A program made the translations under genes and the position numbers. From the NCBI RefSeq assembly GCF_023898865.1, contig NZ_JAGSOV010000040.1, positions 62,001 through 126,000 of the forward strand: 64,000 nucleotides of DNA, in the 5' to 3' direction. Below the pieces are notes generated by a model that was not told the origin of the DNA, searched no databases, and worked only from the letters and a program-made list of their open reading frames with translations. The stretch comes from Pseudonocardia humida. GTDB lineage: Bacteria > Actinomycetota > Actinomycetes > Mycobacteriales > Pseudonocardiaceae. Of the stretch, positions 26,586 to 34,458 are shown piece by piece (positions within the stretch are counted from its first letter, which is position 1; every line of letters begins with the position of its first letter).

Positions 26586-28096
26586 TGGGGCCCCTGAACG
26601 CGGCCGCGCTGTCCGCGCTGCACCCGTCCGTGGCCGTGCCCCGGTACGACCGGGGCGCGGTCCGGGCCGGGATCGTGCACGTGGGCGTCGGCGCATTCCA
26701 CCGCGCCCACCAGGCCATGTACCTCGACCGCCTGATGAACGAGGGCAAGGCGCTGGAGTGGGGGATCTGCGGGGTCGGGGTGCTGCCGGGCGACCGGCGC
26801 ATGCGCGATGCGCTGGTCGCCCAGGACTTCCTCTACACGCTCGTGGAGAAGGGCCCGGACGGCTCGCAGGACGCCCGGGTGATCGGTTCGATCGTGGACT
26901 ACCTCCTCGCCCCGGACGACCCGGAGGCGGTGATCGAGAGGATGGCGAGCGAGGAGACGCGCATCGTCTCGCTGACGGTCACCGAAGGCGGCTACAACTT
27001 CAACGCGGTGACCGGCGAGTTCCAGGCCGACGCCCCGGGCGTCGTGCACGACCTGGAGCCCGGGGCCACCCCGACGACGACCTTCGGCCTGGTCGTGGAG
27101 GCCCTGGTCCGGCGGAGGCAGCGCGGCCTCCCGCCCTTCACCGTGCTGTCCTGCGACAACATCCAGGGCAACGGCGACGCCGCCCGCCGGAGCTTCAGCG
27201 CCTTCGCGCGGCTCCGCGGCGAGAAATCGGGCGACGAGGAGCTGGGCGACTGGGTGGAGCGGGAGGTGCGCTTCCCCAACGGCATGGTCGACCGGATCAC
27301 CCCGGTGACCACCGACGAGGACCGCGCCGGCATCGCCGAGTCCTTCGGCGTCGAGGACCGCTGGCCGGTCGTCTGCGAGCCGTTCTGCCAGTGGGTCCTC
27401 GAGGACCGGTTCGCGCTCGGCAGGCCCCCCTTCGAGGACGCCGGGGTCCAGGTCGTGGCGGACGTCGAACCGTACGAGCTGATGAAGCTGCGGTTGCTCA
27501 ACGCCAGCCACCAGGCGCTGTGCTACTTCGGCTACCTGGCCGGGTACCGGCTCGTGCACGAGGTCTGCCAGGACCAGGAGTTCGCCGACTTCCTGCTGGC
27601 CTACATGGACCGGGAGGCCACGCCGACGCTGCTGCCGGTCGCCGGGATCGACCTGCGCGCCTACAAGCGGGAGCTGATCGAGCGCTTCGCCAACCCGCAG
27701 GTGCGCGACACGGTCGCCCGGCTGTGCGCGGAGAGCTCCGACCGGATCCCCAAGTGGCTGCTGCCGGTGATCCGGCACAACCTGGACCACGGCGGCGACA
27801 TCGAGCTGTCGGTCGCGATCGTCGCGTCGTGGGCCCGCTACGCCGAGGGCGTCGACGAGCAGGGCGAGCCCATCGAGGTCGTCGACCCCCTCCGCGACAC
27901 GCTGGTGCCGATCGCCCGCGGCCAGCGCGACGACCCGCTCGCCTTCATCCGCAACCGGCAGCTGTTCGGCGACCTCGTCGACGACGAGAGGTTCGCCTCC
28001 ACCTACCGGCGCCATCTCGCGTCGCTGCACGAGCACGGCGCCCGGGCCACGCTGCACGGGATCGTCGAGCGGACGAAGGCGCGGTCCGCGACATGA
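26585..28096 (+). CDS. Mannitol/polyol 2-dehydrogenase family (long-chain) oxidoreductase
   Basis: 503 aa, GTG 26585 overlapping the permease stop (TAGTG). The Rossmann start is IVHVGVGAFHRAHQAMYLDR, and the catalytic Lys region is MKLRLLNASHQALCYFGYL, both diagnostic of the NAD-dependent mannitol/fructuronate reductase family. It oxidises the imported polyol to a ketose in the cytoplasm, fitting the ABC genes before it. Its TGA lies inside the left arm of a hairpin (28087-28146) shared with the end of the convergent DUF559 gene. Confidence 0.93.
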   Translation: MGPLNAAALSALHPSVAVPRYDRGAVRAGIVHVGVGAFHRAHQAMYLDRLMNEGKALEWGICGVGVLPGDRRMRDALVAQDFLYTLVEKGPDGSQDARVIGSIVDYLLAPDDPEAVIERMASEETRIVSLTVTEGGYNFNAVTGEFQADAPGVVHDLEPGATPTTTFGLVVEALVRRRQRGLPPFTVLSCDNIQGNGDAARRSFSAFARLRGEKSGDEELGDWVEREVRFPNGMVDRITPVTTDEDRAGIAESFGVEDRWPVVCEPFCQWVLEDRFALGRPPFEDAGVQVVADVEPYELMKLRLLNASHQALCYFGYLAGYRLVHEVCQDQEFADFLLAYMDREATPTLLPVAGIDLRAYKRELIERFANPQVRDTVARLCAESSDRIPKWLLPVIRHNLDHGGDIELSVAIVASWARYAEGVDEQGEPIEVVDPLRDTLVPIARGQRDDPLAFIRNRQLFGDLVDDERFASTYRRHLASLHEHGARATLHGIVERTKARSAT

Positions 28097-28146
28097 ACCT
28101 GGTGGGGCTCTCCGCGCCGGAGAACCCCCGAGAGGTTCATGTCGCG
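28087..28146. terminator. Hairpin repeat copy 1 carrying the stop codons of two convergent genes
   Basis: A 14-bp perfect stem (CGCGACATGAACCT at 28087-28100 with AGGTTCATGTCGCG at 28133-28146) plus inner GGGG/CCCC and CTCC/GGAG pairs. The TGA in each ACATGAACC arm serves as the stop of the dehydrogenase on one strand and of DUF559 on the other. It acts most simply as a bidirectional terminator; it is nearly identical to the copy at 29060. Confidence 0.7.
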
Positions 28147-29012
28147 CGGGCCAGGGCGCGGCGGAGTTGGTCGACGATGCGGTCGGGGCGGTCCAGGACG
28201 TCGTGCTTCGTGTAGCGGTAGACCCGCCAGCCCTTGTCGAGCAGGGCGGTGTGCCGGGCGATGTCGTGCAGGACGGCGTCCGGTGCGGTGTGGACGGAGC
28301 CGTCGTACTCGATGCCGATGCGGTGCTCGGGGTAGGCCAGGTCGAGCCAGAGCGCGCGCCGCGCCACCTCGTCCTGCACGACCCACTGGACCTCGGGGCG
28401 CGGTAGGCCGCCCAGCACGATGACCATGCGCAGCCGGCTCTCCATCGGCGAGCCCGCACGCCTATCGGCGAGCGCCAGCACCTTCGGCACATCGCGGTTG
28501 CCGCGAGTGCCCGGGTGCTGGGCCGCGAACCGCAGCAGCTCGCCCGGCTCGAACCCGTGCGCGTTGGCCAGTGCGTCGACAGCGGTGACGCGCTGCACGA
28601 GGCCGCCCCGACGGGCGAGGTCGTACGCGGTGCGCCGCGGTGAGGTCACGAGGACGCTCCCGACCTCGACCAGGTCGTCGGGCCCGGGGTGGGTGTGGCG
28701 CACGGTCAACCCGGGATGGCGGAGCTGCCGGTCGGCCCACACGAACACCTCCGCCGGGCCGTCGGGCCGCCCGCAGGAGGCCCCGAGCACCTCGGCCGCG
28801 GAGTGCAGGGCCAGCGCGCCCCGGCCCTCGACGTAGCGGTACGCCGCGTGCGAACGCAGGGCGAAGTCGGGCTCCCCGCCGCGGGCGTCGACGTAGGTGT
28901 CGGGGAGGATGCGCAGGTAGCGCGGCCCTCGCAGCACGTCCCACGTCACCAGCCCCGCTGCCACCGCGGCCGAGCCGCGGAACGCCACCGGCCACCCCGG
29001 TACCCCGCCCAT
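28137..29012 (-). CDS. DUF559-domain protein (Vsr/restriction-endonuclease-like fold)
   Basis: 291 aa. I use ATG 29012 (MGGVPGWPVAFRGSAAVAAG); an in-frame ATG at 29075 lies inside the second hairpin. The C-terminal DUF559 block includes PESRLRM-like MESRLRMVIVLGGLPRPEVQ, then DLAYPEHRIGIEYDGSVH and GWRVYRYTKHDVL, i.e. the D...ExD core of a PD-(D/E)xK-type nuclease. The N-terminal half has AbiEi-like winged-helix pattern (VLVTSPRRTAYDLARRG). Actinobacteria carry many such genes with unproved roles. Bracketed by two nearly identical hairpins, which suggests a cassette. Confidence 0.8.
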   Translation of the reverse strand: MGGVPGWPVAFRGSAAVAAGLVTWDVLRGPRYLRILPDTYVDARGGEPDFALRSHAAYRYVEGRGALALHSAAEVLGASCGRPDGPAEVFVWADRQLRHPGLTVRHTHPGPDDLVEVGSVLVTSPRRTAYDLARRGGLVQRVTAVDALANAHGFEPGELLRFAAQHPGTRGNRDVPKVLALADRRAGSPMESRLRMVIVLGGLPRPEVQWVVQDEVARRALWLDLAYPEHRIGIEYDGSVHTAPDAVLHDIARHTALLDKGWRVYRYTKHDVLDRPDRIVDQLRRALARAT

Positions 29013-29059
29013 CGGGCGAGCTTGTCGCACGCACCCCGGTCGGCGGGCCCGTTCCGCAC

Positions 29060-29135
29060 AACCCGCGCGCGACATGAACCTGGTGGGGCTCTCCGCGCCG
29101 GAGAACCCCCAAGAGGTTCATGTCGCGCGCGGGTT
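29060..29135. terminator. Hairpin repeat copy 2, upstream of the DUF559 gene
   Basis: A 22-bp perfect stem (29060-29081 with 29114-29135) with the same 32-nt inner part as copy 1 except one base (A for G at 29111). It occupies the region between the DUF559 start and the divergent NIPSNAP gene, where a terminator would not be expected, so a mobility or regulatory role is as likely as termination. Confidence 0.65.
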
Positions 29136-29177
29136 CGCTGACGCACCTTGTCAGGGGAGGCCGGTTACGGTCCGCGC

Positions 29178-29801
29178 GTGAGCATCGTGGAACTGCGGCA
29201 GTACACCCTGCACCCGGGCCGGCGCGACGAGCTGGTGGAGCTGTTCGAGCGGGAGTTCGTCGAGTCGCAGGACGAGCTGGGGGCCCGGGTGGTGGGCACG
29301 TTCCGGGAGCCCGCCCGCCCGGACCGGTTCGTCTGGATCCGGGAGTTCGACGACATGACCGCCCGGCTCGCCGCGCTGACGGCGTTCTACACGGGCCCGG
29401 TGTGGAAGGCCAACAGCGCCGCCGCCAACGCCACGATGATCGACTCCGACGACGTGTTCCTGCTGGAGTCGGTGGCCGGGGCGTTCGGGCTCGGCGAGCG
29501 GGCGCCCGTGGGGGCGGGGGAGCCGGGGACGTCGCGGGTGCTGGCGGTCGTCCACCTCGCCGACGCCGCGCCCGACCCCGCCGAGGTCGAGGAGGCGTTG
29601 GGCGTGGCGCCGGTGGTGCTGCGGTCGGCGCCGTACGAGAACGACTTCACGGCCCTGCCCGTCCGCGACGAGCGGGTGGTCGTGCGGTTCGCCGCCTATC
29701 CGACCGCCGACGACGCGGCCGCCGCCCGTGCCCGCCTCGCCCCCGGCGCCCTGCAGGTCCTGGAGCTCGAACCCACCGCGCGTTCCGCGTACCGCTGGTG
29801 A
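29178..29801 (+). CDS. NIPSNAP-family protein
   Basis: 207 aa, GTG 29178 (VSIVELRQYTLHPGRRDELV). Two dimeric alpha-beta barrel-like repeats: residues 1-105 with the typical VELRQYTLHPG opening and FVWIREFDDMTAR, and a weaker second half (LAVVHLADAAPDP onward). Bacterial NIPSNAP proteins have no settled function; some act as small-molecule-binding or monooxygenase-like proteins. Ends 9 bp before the convergent AbgT gene. Confidence 0.85.
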   Translation: MSIVELRQYTLHPGRRDELVELFEREFVESQDELGARVVGTFREPARPDRFVWIREFDDMTARLAALTAFYTGPVWKANSAAANATMIDSDDVFLLESVAGAFGLGERAPVGAGEPGTSRVLAVVHLADAAPDPAEVEEALGVAPVVLRSAPYENDFTALPVRDERVVVRFAAYPTADDAAAARARLAPGALQVLELEPTARSAYRW

Positions 29802-29810
29802 CCGGGGCCG

Positions 29811-31433
29811 CTAGGGCGCGAGGTGGATGCCCTGGCCGGGGCCCAGCGGCAGGTCGAAGGCGAAGAACACCGTCAGGATCAGCGCCCAGCAGATCCAGAA
29901 CGGCACCACGAACGGCACCATCTTGGCGATCACCGTGCCCAGCCCGGCCGAGGGCTGGTAGCGCCGCACGAACGTCAGCAGCACGATCATGTACGGGTTG
30001 AGCGGGGTCATGATCTGGGTCGCCGAGTCGCCCACCCGGAACGCGGCCTGGATGAACCCCGGCTCGTAGCCCAGCAGCAGGAACAGCGGCACGAACACGC
30101 TGGCCATCAGCGTCCACAGGCTCGACCCGGAGACGATGAACAGGTTGAGCAGCGAGGCCAGCACGACGAACCCGAGGATCGCCGGGTAGCCGGTGAGCCC
30201 GATGCCCTGCAGGAACTGCGCCCCGGTCACCGCCATCCAGGCGCCCAGGTTCGTCCAGCTGAACAGGGCGATGAACTGGCCGAGGATGAACGCCAGCACG
30301 ATGAACCCGGCCAGGTCGGCCAGCGCCCTGCCCATCAGCAGCGGCACGTCGGCGCTGCGCCGGATCACGCCGGCGGCGATGCCGTGGGCCAGCGCCGGGA
30401 CGAAGAACGCCAGGAACACCAGCGTGGTCACCGAGTCCAGCAGCGGCGACTCCGGCAGGTACCCGCCGGTGTCGTTGCGCAGCGGCGAGCCCGGCACCAG
30501 CACGAGCACCAGCACCGCCGCGAGCAGCGCGACGAACGCCGCGCCCGCCCAGCGCAGCCCGCGGCGCTCGGCGTCGGTCAGCTCCGCGCGCACCGCGGTG
30601 TGGGGCTCGTCGCCGGAGTCGCCCGAGTCGCCGGAGGGCGCGGGCTCGTCGTCCCGGTCGACCTCCTGGTCGGGGAACCCGGCGCGCACCAGCCCCGGCT
30701 CCACGACCTTGTCGATGATGAAGCCGGCCAGCAGGCTCAGCGCGACCGCCGAGACCGCGTTGAACAGGTAGTTCGACACGGGCGTGACCGCCGTCCCGGC
30801 GTCGGGCAGCGTCTGGGCCACGCTCGTGGTGATCCCGGCGAACAGCGCGTCGAGGCTGGTGACCAGCAGCGACGTCGAGTAGCCCGCGCCCGCCGCGGCG
30901 AACCCGCCGATCAGCCCGGCCACCGGGTGCCGTCCGGCGGCCCTGAACACGATCGCGGCCAGCGGCGGGATGATGATGAACGCCGAGTCGGCCATGACGC
31001 TGCCCGAGACGCCGACGAACCCGAGCGCGTAGGGCAGCACCGAGCGCCGGGCGTTGCCGAACGCGAGCCGGATCAACGCGGCCAGCATGCCGGTCCGCTC
31101 GGCCAGCCCCACCCCGAGCATGATCGTGACGACGGTCTGCAGCGGCGGGAAGCCGATGAAGTTCGCGGCCAGCCCGGTGAACAGGAACCGCAGGCCCTCG
31201 CCGGTGAACGCGCCCCGGATCGCGGTGGGCTCGTCCTCGCCCGGCACGGTCACCGACACGCCGGCCGCCGCCATCGCCGTGGACACCATGGCCACGACCA
31301 GGGTCAGGAGCACGAACAGGATGAACGGCTCGGGCAGCTTGTTGCCCGCGCGCTCGATGCCGTTCAGCACCCGGTCGAGACGGGTCGGCGCGGCCGCGGT
31401 CGCGGTGGGCTGCGGTGGGTGCTGCTCGGGCAC
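29811..31433 (-). CDS. AbgT-family transporter (p-aminobenzoyl-glutamate type)
   Basis: 540 aa. GTG 31433 is chosen because AGGAGG lies 8 bases upstream. About 11-13 membrane helices; family motifs LPEPFILFVLLTLVVAM, GVGLAERTGMLAALI, the SGSVMADSAFIIIPPLAAI hairpin region and IVSGSSLWTLMASVFVPLF. AbgT proteins use the ion gradient to import p-aminobenzoyl-glutamate or to export sulfonamides. The gene follows an M20 peptidase after 20 bp, the AbgB-AbgT arrangement, supporting uptake and cleavage of a folate breakdown product. Confidence 0.92.
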   Translation of the reverse strand: MPEQHPPQPTATAAAPTRLDRVLNGIERAGNKLPEPFILFVLLTLVVAMVSTAMAAAGVSVTVPGEDEPTAIRGAFTGEGLRFLFTGLAANFIGFPPLQTVVTIMLGVGLAERTGMLAALIRLAFGNARRSVLPYALGFVGVSGSVMADSAFIIIPPLAAIVFRAAGRHPVAGLIGGFAAAGAGYSTSLLVTSLDALFAGITTSVAQTLPDAGTAVTPVSNYLFNAVSAVALSLLAGFIIDKVVEPGLVRAGFPDQEVDRDDEPAPSGDSGDSGDEPHTAVRAELTDAERRGLRWAGAAFVALLAAVLVLVLVPGSPLRNDTGGYLPESPLLDSVTTLVFLAFFVPALAHGIAAGVIRRSADVPLLMGRALADLAGFIVLAFILGQFIALFSWTNLGAWMAVTGAQFLQGIGLTGYPAILGFVVLASLLNLFIVSGSSLWTLMASVFVPLFLLLGYEPGFIQAAFRVGDSATQIMTPLNPYMIVLLTFVRRYQPSAGLGTVIAKMVPFVVPFWICWALILTVFFAFDLPLGPGQGIHLAP

Positions 31434-31453
31434 GGCCACGACCTCCTGGGGAG

Positions 31454-32773
31454 TCAGTCGAAGTAGTTCGGCACGTCCAGCGGACCGCCCGCGGCGGCGA
31501 ACTCGGCGTGCACGGCCTCGCGAAGGGCGGCGTCGCCGAGGTAGTCGACGGCGGTGAGCGCGAGCCCGACCGCCCCGTCCCGGACGGCCCGGTCGCCTGC
31601 CGGGGAGGCCGCCGCCGCGGCGAACTCGACGGTGTGCAGGGCGCCCGTCGGCTCCGAGACGGCGATCATCGGGTGGATGGCGGGCAACCGGTAGGACAGG
31701 TTGCCCAGGTCGGTCGACCCGGTGAGGAACTCCGGCACCACCCCCGGCGGCAGCGGGGCGCGCCCGCACGGGCGCTGGTTGACCGCCCACCGCTGCGCGA
31801 GCGCCCGGTTGGGCCGGATCGGCAGGTAGGGCGGCTGCGCGTCCCAGATGAGCTCGACGCCGCACCCGGTCATCGCGGCCGCGCCCTCGGCCACCGCGGC
31901 CACCCGCGCCGCCAGGTCGCGCAGCGTCTCCGGGTCGCTGGAGCGCAGGTAGAACAGCAGGGCGGCGCGGTCCGGGACGACGTTGGGCCGGGCCCCGCCG
32001 TCGGTGAAGACCCCGTGCGCCCGGTCGCCGTCGGGCAGGTGCTGGCGCAGCGCGGCGACGCCCTGGTAGGCCGCGACGGCGGCGTCGAGCGCGTTGCGCC
32101 CCATGAACGGCTGCGCGGAGGCGTGCGCGGCGACCCCGTGGAACACCATCTCGACCTGCCGCCGCCCGAGGAACGGGTGCATCGCGATGTCGTGGGTGAA
32201 CGGGTGCAGCATGACCACGGCGTCGACGTCGTCGAACACGCCGGCCCTGGCCATCGTCTCCTTGCCGCCGCCGCCCTCCTCGGCCGGGGTGCCGAACAGC
32301 GACAACCGCCCGCCGGTGCGCTCGACCACGGGCGCGGCGGCCAGGAACGCGCCGACCGCCGTCGAGCAGATGATGTTGTGGCCGCAGCCGTGCCCGATCC
32401 CGGGCAGCGCGTCGTACTCGGCCAGCACGCCGACGTGCGGCCCGGTCCCGCCGACCCGGCTGACCAGCGACGTCTCCAGCCCGCCGATCCCGATCTCGCT
32501 GTCGTGCCCGTGCCGGGCCAGCACGTCGGCCACCGCCCGCACCGAGCGGTGCTCGGCGAACGACTCCTCTGGGTGGGCGTGCAGGTCGTGGGAGAGCGCC
32601 ACGAGCTCGTCGCCCAGCGCGGCGGCGGCCTCGACGACGGCGTCGCGCACGTCCTCCGGCGCCCCGTCGAACTCCGAGGCCGGCGGCTCGGCCTCGGCCA
32701 CGGCGCGCTCGGTGCGGGCCACCAGGGAGCGCAGGAAGGAGTCGTCGGGCGGGACCGGTTCGGCGCGCGGCAT
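31454..32773 (-). CDS. M20-family metallopeptidase/amidohydrolase, AbgB-like
   Basis: 439 aa, ATG 32773. Metal sites are visible: HDLHAHPEESFAEHR, GHGCGHN (bridging Asp/His region), GTPAEEGGGGK with the catalytic Glu pair, and late LHTVEF. This is the AbgA/AbgB branch of M20, which cleaves p-aminobenzoyl-glutamate and similar amides. It stands just upstream of an AbgT transporter in one transcript. LTGSTDLGNLSYRLP is characteristic of AbgB-type sequences. Confidence 0.9.
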   Translation of the reverse strand: MPRAEPVPPDDSFLRSLVARTERAVAEAEPPASEFDGAPEDVRDAVVEAAAALGDELVALSHDLHAHPEESFAEHRSVRAVADVLARHGHDSEIGIGGLETSLVSRVGGTGPHVGVLAEYDALPGIGHGCGHNIICSTAVGAFLAAAPVVERTGGRLSLFGTPAEEGGGGKETMARAGVFDDVDAVVMLHPFTHDIAMHPFLGRRQVEMVFHGVAAHASAQPFMGRNALDAAVAAYQGVAALRQHLPDGDRAHGVFTDGGARPNVVPDRAALLFYLRSSDPETLRDLAARVAAVAEGAAAMTGCGVELIWDAQPPYLPIRPNRALAQRWAVNQRPCGRAPLPPGVVPEFLTGSTDLGNLSYRLPAIHPMIAVSEPTGALHTVEFAAAAASPAGDRAVRDGAVGLALTAVDYLGDAALREAVHAEFAAAGGPLDVPNYFD

Positions 32774-33065
32774 GCCCGGGGAGGGTAATCCGGTCGGGCC
32801 GGGGCCGCCGGGTGTGATCAACGGGGCGGGTCCGCGCGCCTGCCGGCCCTGCTTCTCCCTGCTCCGCGTCCGGGTCGCCCCGGTGCTTCTGCACCACCTC
32901 GGCCAGCAGCACCTCGGCCGTCTCGGCGACGAGGAACACCAGCGCCGCCACCGCACCCGCGACCGCCCAGGCGAGCCGGCCGCTCAGCAGCGCCGCCGTG
33001 GCGGCGACCGCGAGGACGGCCGGGGCCACGGAGAGGAAGTCCTGCGCCGTCCCGAGCAGTGACAC
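32774..33065 (-). other. Possible small two-helix membrane ORF without its own stop
   Basis: From GTG 33065 the frame encodes MSLLGTAQDFLSVAPAVLA, then two hydrophobic segments (LAVAATAALLSG and LAWAVAGAVAALVFLVAETA) and a polar tail from about residue 65. No stop follows in frame until the AbgT gene, an improbable fusion; a different frame has a stop at 32818. Either a short frameshift hides the true end, or the ORF is chance. The rest of the 484-bp gap before the glycosyltransferase has only a small hairpin at 33244-33262. Confidence 0.3.
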
Positions 33066-33243
33066 CTCGTGCGGGGCCGTTCCGAAGCCGAAGGCGGTGG
33101 AGTCGCCCGGCGCCGAGGTGCTGATGCCGTCCTGACCCTGCCCCGACGACCGCCCTCGCCCGGGCCCGGTCCCTCGCCGATGCCCGGTGCTCTACCCCGC
33201 CCGGTCGGTCCGGATCCGCGCGGTCGGGCGTCGTCACCGGGCC

Positions 33244-33262
33244 GGTGACCGGCGCGGTCACC
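33244..33262. terminator. Short hairpin at the end of the glycosyltransferase gene
   Basis: GGTGACC/GGTCACC arms (7 bp, 5-nt loop) overlap the TGA stop of the minus-strand glycosyltransferase. No U-tract, as is usual in these bacteria. Confidence 0.4.
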
Positions 33263-34439
33263 GCCCGGCGAGCACCCGCTCGATCCCGTCCGCCGCGGCG
33301 GTGGCCCCACCCGCGGCCGCGATCTCCCCGCGCATCCACTCCAGCCGCTCGCGCACGGCGGCGTCGTGGGCGACGTCCTGCACGCTCGCCCAGAAGGCGT
33401 CGGCGGTCAGGCCCGCCGCGTCGAGCGCGCGTCCGAGGCCGAGCTCGGCGATCCGGTCGGCGTTGGCGCGCTGCTCGGCCATCTGCGGCAGGGCCACCAG
33501 CGGGACCCCGAACCGCAGGCCCTCCATCGTGCCGCCCATCCCGGCGTGGGTGACGAACACGCGGGCGTGGCGCAGCACCGCCAGCTGCGGCACCTGGGCG
33601 TGCACCTCGACGTTGGCCGGCAGCGGACCGAGCGCGGCCGGGTCCACGTCGCCGACCGCCATCACCACGTGCCAGGGGCGCTCCGCCGCCGACGCGGCCA
33701 CCATCCGGTAGAAGTCGGGGAGGTCGTTGTAGCCGGTGCCGAGCGACACCAGCACCGTCGGCGCGCCGCCGGGCGGGGGCGTCCAACCGCCCTGGAAGGC
33801 GCGCTCGGTGAGGCAGGGACCGACGAACGCGTAGCCGTCGGGGAAGGTGTCGCCCGCGTACTGGAACGCCCGCGGCAGCGTGACCAGCCGCAGGTCGGCG
33901 GTATCGCCCCGGGTGAAGCCCTGGACGTCGCCGATGCCCTGGCCGCGCAGGTAGCGGCCGATGCGCAGGACCGTGCGCAGGAACCGCGGGCTCAGCGGGT
34001 TGATCCGGGTGTACTCCCGCATCGACCAGTGCCGGTTGGCCACCAGGTTCGGCCACGTCTCCACCGACGGGACGCCCCAGCGGTGCGCGAGTATGCGCCC
34101 CCACCAGGCCAGCGGGCCGTCGTGCAGGACGAGGTCGGGGGGCTCGGCGTCGGCGAGGACGGGGACGAGCGCCGCGGTCTCGTCCAGCAGCATCCCCATC
34201 GCCCGGACCAGCTCCCGCCCGTGCATCTGCGGGATGTCCGCGCGGTCCAGCGCCTCCCAGGTGGAGGTGACGGGCTCGTAGCGGGCGCCGGTCTCGGTGA
34301 TCCGGTCGGCGAACGGGGTCGGGGCCCAGTAGCGCACCTCGTGGCCGCGGCGCACCAGCTCCGCGACGATCCCCAGCGTCGGGTTGACGTGTCCCGCTCC
34401 CAACGGTCCGTAGCACGAGATCCTCGCCACGGCGCGCAC
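33258..34439 (-). CDS. MGT-type (GT1) glycosyltransferase
   Basis: 393 aa, GTG 34439 with GGAGG four bases upstream. N-terminal acceptor-binding half begins ISCYGPLGAGHVNPTLGIVA; the C-terminal donor half has VLVSLGTGYND and the nucleotide-sugar motif VEVHAQVPQLAVLRHARVFV then THAGMGGTMEGLRFGVPLVA. These belong to the macrolide/natural-product glycosyltransferase family (UDP-sugar donors). There are no biosynthetic neighbours, so a detoxifying or resistance role (as in OleD/MGT) or a cell-envelope role is more likely than a pathway role. Ends near hrpA (19 bp). Confidence 0.9.
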   Translation of the reverse strand: MRAVARISCYGPLGAGHVNPTLGIVAELVRRGHEVRYWAPTPFADRITETGARYEPVTSTWEALDRADIPQMHGRELVRAMGMLLDETAALVPVLADAEPPDLVLHDGPLAWWGRILAHRWGVPSVETWPNLVANRHWSMREYTRINPLSPRFLRTVLRIGRYLRGQGIGDVQGFTRGDTADLRLVTLPRAFQYAGDTFPDGYAFVGPCLTERAFQGGWTPPPGGAPTVLVSLGTGYNDLPDFYRMVAASAAERPWHVVMAVGDVDPAALGPLPANVEVHAQVPQLAVLRHARVFVTHAGMGGTMEGLRFGVPLVALPQMAEQRANADRIAELGLGRALDAAGLTADAFWASVQDVAHDAAVRERLEWMRGEIAAAGGATAAADGIERVLAGR

Positions 34440-34458
34440 GCTACCTCCGACCGGCGCG

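Noticed and set aside
28087-29135. Insertion sequence
   Set aside because: DUF559 is not a transposase family, and no target-site duplication could be recognised; kept only as a REPtron-like idea.
29811-33065. AbgT protein fused to an upstream membrane segment (1084 codons)
   Set aside because: The M20 gene occupies the middle in another frame, and AGGAGG marks the AbgT start at 31433.
33258-34439. Natural product gene cluster around the glycosyltransferase
   Set aside because: Neighbours are AbgT/M20 and hrpA; no biosynthetic enzymes.
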